From Planctomycetota bacterium (GTDB taxonomy: Bacteria > Planctomycetota > Planctomycetia > Planctomycetales > Planctomycetaceae): DNA of 8,737 nucleotides. This document shows, in pieces, positions 5,969 through 8,737 of the stretch. Positions within the stretch are counted from its first letter, which is position 1; every line of letters starts with the position of its first letter. The stretch lies in contig JAEYWB010000023.1 of assembly GCA_023429275.1 (NCBI GenBank), positions 1-8,737 on the forward strand, given 5' to 3'. The notes under the pieces were generated by a model that saw only the letters and a program-made list of their open reading frames with translations, did not search any database and had not been told where the DNA came from. A program made the translations under genes and the position numbers.

Positions 5969-6715
5969 ATGAAACGGATCTTGATCCTGATCTACGGAAT
6001 CGTGACGTACGTCCTGTTCCTGGGATCATTCCTGTACGCGGTCGCGTTCGTAGGAAACTTTCTCGTCCCGAGAACGATCGACACAGGGCCGGGTGCCCAG
6101 ACCAGCACCGCTCTCGCGATCAACGTCGCATTGCTGTCACTCTTCGCCGTGCAGCACAGCGTTATGGCGAGGCCATTCTTCAAGAGATGGTGGACGACGA
6201 TCATTCCGCCCGCGGCGGAACGGAGCACGTACGTCCTCGCAACGAGCCTGATCCTCTTTCTTCTGTTCTGGCAGTGGCGGCCCATCCCAGCGCCGGTCTG
6301 GTCGGTGACCTCGCCGCCGCTGCGGGCGGTCCTTTGGGGGCTTTTCGGTCTGGGATGGCTGATCGTTCTCGTTTCGACATTCCTCATCAATCACTTCGAT
6401 CTGTTCGGCCTGCGGCAAGTGGTCTTGTACTTTCTGGGGCGTCCACTGACGTCAATCCCTTTCAAAGCCCCCTGGCTGTACCGGTTCGTCCGGCACCCGA
6501 TCATGTCAGGGTTTCTGATCGCCTTCTGGGCGACTCCGACGATGTCGCAGGGGCACCTGTTGTTCGCAGCCGTCGTGACGGCCTACGTGCTCGTCGCCCT
6601 CCAGTTCGAAGAGCATGATCTCAGAACGTTCTATGGCGAAGCGTATCTGAACTACCAGAAGGCCGTGCCCATGCTGCTTCCACTTCGTCGCCGAACTCTC
6701 AAGGAAAACTCCTGA
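5969..6715 (+). CDS. mddA: Methanethiol S-methyltransferase (MddA-type), membrane protein
   Basis: A 248-residue integral membrane protein that I recognise as the MddA group of the NnrU/isoprenylcysteine-methyltransferase fold. Known members transfer a methyl group from S-adenosylmethionine to methanethiol, giving dimethyl sulfide, and can also methylate sulfide. Recognition rests on 'GSFLYAVAFVGNFLVPRTID' (19-38), 'LFAVQHSVMARP' (58-69), 'RWWT' with 'ERSTYVL' (84-90), 'LFWQWRPIP' (99-107), 'FLINHFDLFGLRQV' (138-151), the SAM-binding 'RHPIMSGF' (175-182) followed by 'AFWATPTMSQGHLLFA', and 'FEEHDL' (213-218) plus 'YGEAYLNYQ'. About five or six membrane segments are visible (near 8-28, 47-65, 86-102, 120-140, 180-212). 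GGAAG lies 4 bases before the ATG. The place downstream of a desulfurase and a rhodanese fits a role in disposing of reduced sulfur. The alternative is a related methyltransferase with another thiol or selenol substrate. Confidence 0.82.
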   Translation: MKRILILIYGIVTYVLFLGSFLYAVAFVGNFLVPRTIDTGPGAQTSTALAINVALLSLFAVQHSVMARPFFKRWWTTIIPPAAERSTYVLATSLILFLLFWQWRPIPAPVWSVTSPPLRAVLWGLFGLGWLIVLVSTFLINHFDLFGLRQVVLYFLGRPLTSIPFKAPWLYRFVRHPIMSGFLIAFWATPTMSQGHLLFAAVVTAYVLVALQFEEHDLRTFYGEAYLNYQKAVPMLLPLRRRTLKENS

Positions 6716-6728
6716 GGCAGGACTGGAA

Positions 6729-7382
6729 ATGTGCGTCCGTGAACTGCAACTCGCTGCAGTGATACTCCTGCTTGGCACGCTGCTCGCGACAGCGCATGAG
6801 CCCAAACCAACGGTTCATCGGGGACCGCCTCCGCGCGAAAAACTGTCGGCAACATTCACGGGGATTACCGATGCCGACTTCGCTCGAGAAAAACTGTCGC
6901 CAAGATTGCGGCGGCTGTACCTGAGGGACTGCAAGATCGGCGACGCAACGATGGCGCGGCTGCCACAGTTTCAGGACCTCCAGTTCCTGGCCATCGACGG
7001 AACTGCAGTTACAGACGAGGGGTTGGCTCATTTGCAGAAACTTTCGCGGCTCCGCCACCTCTCTTTGAACCGAGTGTCGATGACCGACGAGGGAGCAAGG
7101 CACCTCGCCGAATTGCTGGAACTGCGGACCCTTCTGTTGGAGGAGACCACCTTGAGCGATGCCGGAGTGGCACATTTGAAGGGTCTTAAGAAGCTAGAGT
7201 GGCTGTCCCTTCGGAGAACACGGATCACAGACGCTGGACTGACGAATTTCACAGATCTGACGGAACTGAAAGTTCTTTCCGTCGTGGAAACGGCAGTCAC
7301 CGAGAACGCGATTCTCGTTCTGCGCAAATCGCTGCCGCGTTTGCGCGTCCGGCGCGAGATGCCATTGCCACCACCTGAGTGA
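6729..7382 (+). CDS. Exported leucine-rich repeat protein
   Basis: A 217-residue protein with a signal peptide (hydrophobic 8-21, cleavage probably after TAHA-like 'LLATAH' near residue 22-23), a short Pro-rich linker, and six LRRs in perfect 24-residue register beginning at residues 60, 84, 108, 132, 156 and 180. The pattern is LxxLxLxxTxITDxGLxxLxxLxx, for example 'LEWLSLRRTRITDAGLTNF'. A short Pro-rich tail ends the protein. Such repeats form a curved binding surface; no catalytic domain is present. AGGA lies 6 bases before the ATG, and the start is 13 bases after the mddA stop, so it is likely co-transcribed with it. The LRR type is the same as in the degraded gene at 2681-3283, but planctomycetes carry many of these, so close kinship is unproven. 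Function unknown. Confidence 0.85.
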   Translation: MCVRELQLAAVILLLGTLLATAHEPKPTVHRGPPPREKLSATFTGITDADFAREKLSPRLRRLYLRDCKIGDATMARLPQFQDLQFLAIDGTAVTDEGLAHLQKLSRLRHLSLNRVSMTDEGARHLAELLELRTLLLEETTLSDAGVAHLKGLKKLEWLSLRRTRITDAGLTNFTDLTELKVLSVVETAVTENAILVLRKSLPRLRVRREMPLPPPE

Positions 7383-7400
7383 CGGACTATTAGGTGGCTT

Positions 7401-7425
7401 GCCCCGGCGGGGTGGCCGGGCCCGG
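7401..7425. terminator. Possible hairpin between convergent genes
   Basis: The 71-base gap between two converging genes contains CCCC-ggc-GGGG (7402-7412) and the palindrome ccgggcccgg (7416-7425). These could slow or stop transcription from both sides, but neither is followed by a T-tract, so a normal intrinsic terminator is not supported. Confidence 0.25.
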
Positions 7426-7453
7426 AGGGCGGAATATTGCATGCGGGTCGCAG

Positions 7454-8596
7454 CTACGTCTCCCTGAGGGCGTCGACGATCTTCGTCCGGCTCGCCTGGG
7501 TCGCGGGGATGACACCTGCCACGTTTCCGACGATCACCGACACGATCAGCGACGAACTCGCGAGCGAGAGGGACGGCCGGAAGGCGATCGTGACTCCCTC
7601 TGCTCCGATCGCCAACCCACTCCAGGCAAGGACGGCCATCGCGAGACGGGTCCCTAGAACGCCACCAGTGAAACAGAGAATCAGGCTCTCCGCCATCACG
7701 AGCCTGAAGATGCGGGCCGGACGGACGCCGAGTGTCTGCAACACGGCATGCTCCTTCACCCGATCCTGAACCGACATGACCGTGGTCGTCGCCACGAGCG
7801 CCAGCACGAGGCCGACGCTGGCATACCCGAGCCAGTGAGCGAAGGAGATCAGGTCGACGAGGTCGGACAGGGTGCTGGTCTGGAACGCCCCTTTGCGGCG
7901 GGTCGCCGTTGCGACGGGGCCGGCCCGCAGAGCGGCGTCAATTTCGGCGGCGACGGCATCCGGGTCGGCCTGCTCCGTCAGGTGGACTTCGTGGAGAGTC
8001 ACCAGCCCAACAGACTCCACGCCCTTCGTGTTCTGCAGAAATGGAAGGCTTGTGTAAATCAGGTTCTCCTCGGCCGGCACGCGGGACGCGAAGACGCCGG
8101 CGACCTTGACGCTGATCTCTCCGATTGTGAATTGATCGCCAACGGCAAGCCGGCGGCGCTGGGCGACGTTCCTTCCGATGATGGCCGCATCCCGCCGGGA
8201 CTCGAATTCCTGCCAGGCACCGGCCCCCAAGGTCAGATTGCGAGTCTGCCTCAGCTTCTCACACGGCACGCCGTTGAAGACAATGATGTCCAGGCTTGCC
8301 CGGCAGTTGTTCGTCCAGACCTGCACTGGCATCACGTCCGCAACTCCGTCGATCGTTGCGATCCGGCCGGCGTAGTCTTCGGGAATCCGGCTGCTCGTAG
8401 GACAGAATCGGTTCTCCTGAAAGACGATCAGCGTCCGCTGGGCGTCCTTGTCTGTCGTCAGCCGCTCCAACCCCTCCTGGACGGCTCCGACGCAGCAGAA
8501 CACAAACATCGCTACGGCCGCACCGCTCATGGTCAGCATCGTGCGTGCGGCGTGGCCTTTCAGAGTCTTCAGAACGTAGGGACCGAAGCGGAACAT
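7454..8596 (-). CDS. ABC transporter permease, FtsX/MacB type
   Basis: A 380-residue inner-membrane permease. The layout is that of MacB/LolC-like proteins: membrane segment 1 at about 19-40, a large periplasmic domain (about 45-250), then three segments near 258-278, 300-330 and 344-364. The FtsX signature is clear at 276-303 ('[21 protein letters not shown]' region, then MAES) and near the end ('[20 protein letters not shown]'). Such proteins do not form a channel in the usual sense; they couple ATP hydrolysis in the cytoplasm to movements of the periplasmic domain, to push out lipoproteins, peptides or drugs. Substrate unknown. GGGAG 6 bases before the ATG supports the start. The start codon shares one base with the stop of the ATPase gene (TGATG), so the two are translationally coupled. 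No outer-membrane or adaptor gene is in view. Confidence 0.88.
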   Translation of the reverse strand: MFRFGPYVLKTLKGHAARTMLTMSGAAVAMFVFCCVGAVQEGLERLTTDKDAQRTLIVFQENRFCPTSSRIPEDYAGRIATIDGVADVMPVQVWTNNCRASLDIIVFNGVPCEKLRQTRNLTLGAGAWQEFESRRDAAIIGRNVAQRRRLAVGDQFTIGEISVKVAGVFASRVPAEENLIYTSLPFLQNTKGVESVGLVTLHEVHLTEQADPDAVAAEIDAALRAGPVATATRRKGAFQTSTLSDLVDLISFAHWLGYASVGLVLALVATTTVMSVQDRVKEHAVLQTLGVRPARIFRLVMAESLILCFTGGVLGTRLAMAVLAWSGLAIGAEGVTIAFRPSLSLASSSLIVSVIVGNVAGVIPATQASRTKIVDALRET

Positions 8597-8737
8597 CAGC
8601 GACTCCCTGTCTCGACGATCATGCCTCGGTCCAGCCGCAACTGTCGAGACCCGATCGCGGCTACCTCGGTGTCGTGAGTGACCATCAGCATCGTCATTCC
8701 GAGTTCCGTATTGAGTCGCGTCAAGAGAACCTGAATC
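8596..8737 (-). CDS. ABC transporter ATP-binding protein, C-terminal fragment
   Basis: The last 46 residues of an ATPase whose 5' end lies beyond the window. The frame shows the switch histidine in '[10 protein letters not shown]' (H-loop) preceded by '[15 protein letters not shown]', the helix after the Walker B region, and the usual ending '[14 protein letters not shown]'. Walker A, the signature motif and Walker B are off the window. It pairs with the permease that starts inside its stop codon, as in MacB/LolD-type systems. Confidence 0.88.
   Translation of the reverse strand, partial: IQVLLTRLNTELGMTMLMVTHDTEVAAIGSRQLRLDRGMIVETGSR

Noticed and set aside
7748..8677. A 309-residue open frame on the plus strand opposite the ABC permease
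   Set aside because: No motif, no ribosome binding site, Asp/Arg-rich readout; the opposite strand carries a complete FtsX-type protein.
1..8737. tRNA, rRNA, CRISPR array, phage or plasmid genes
   Set aside because: I scanned for regularly spaced repeats, CCA-ended cloverleaf-like segments and integrase or replication motifs and saw none that I could support.

Overview
The window looks like a piece of a chromosome from a moderately GC-rich planctomycete or close relative. This is an inference from gene style, not a taxonomic result. Supporting signs are exported WD40 and 24-residue leucine-rich-repeat (LRR) proteins of the 'TDxGLxxL' type, long reverse-strand shadow ORFs typical of high-GC coding DNA, and a small rhodanese of a form I associate with planctomycetes. 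There is no sign of phage, plasmid, CRISPR, tRNA or rRNA.

Layout. (1) 203-2419, minus: a large exported WD40 beta-propeller protein. Its upstream region (2420-2680) contains two inverted repeats. (2) 2681-3283, minus: a degraded LRR gene. Its 24-codon repeat phase runs straight through an in-frame TAG, and its N-terminus appears to be replaced by unrelated sequence carrying a 14-bp direct repeat. (3) 3445-7382, plus: the core of the window. A promoter and a palindromic ATTC-N8-GAAT operator precede an ArsR-family repressor, a PLP cysteine desulfurase (ATGA overlap), a single-domain rhodanese (TGATG overlap, apparently frameshifted right after the start codon), a secreted cupin, a membrane methyltransferase of the MddA type (methanethiol S-methyltransferase) and a secreted LRR protein 13 nt further on. 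(4) 7454-8737, minus: an FtsX/MacB-type ABC permease preceded by the last 46 codons of its ATPase.

How the genes may work together. The plus-strand cluster reads as a sulfur module. The desulfurase takes sulfur from cysteine as persulfide. The rhodanese would relay sulfane sulfur. MddA-type enzymes methylate methanethiol to dimethyl sulfide and can also act on sulfide. The regulator has two cysteines, and its operator matches the half-site spacing I recall for sulfide/persulfide-responsive repressors (SqrR/BigR/YgaV), although its cysteines sit in different places. I infer a thiol- or sulfide-responsive operon that moves reduced sulfur into a volatile product. The cupin and LRR proteins are exported partners of unknown role. 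The combination, the apparently broken rhodanese start and the unusual cysteine placement are the most interesting points. Functions are by recognition of sequence motifs; no database search was possible.
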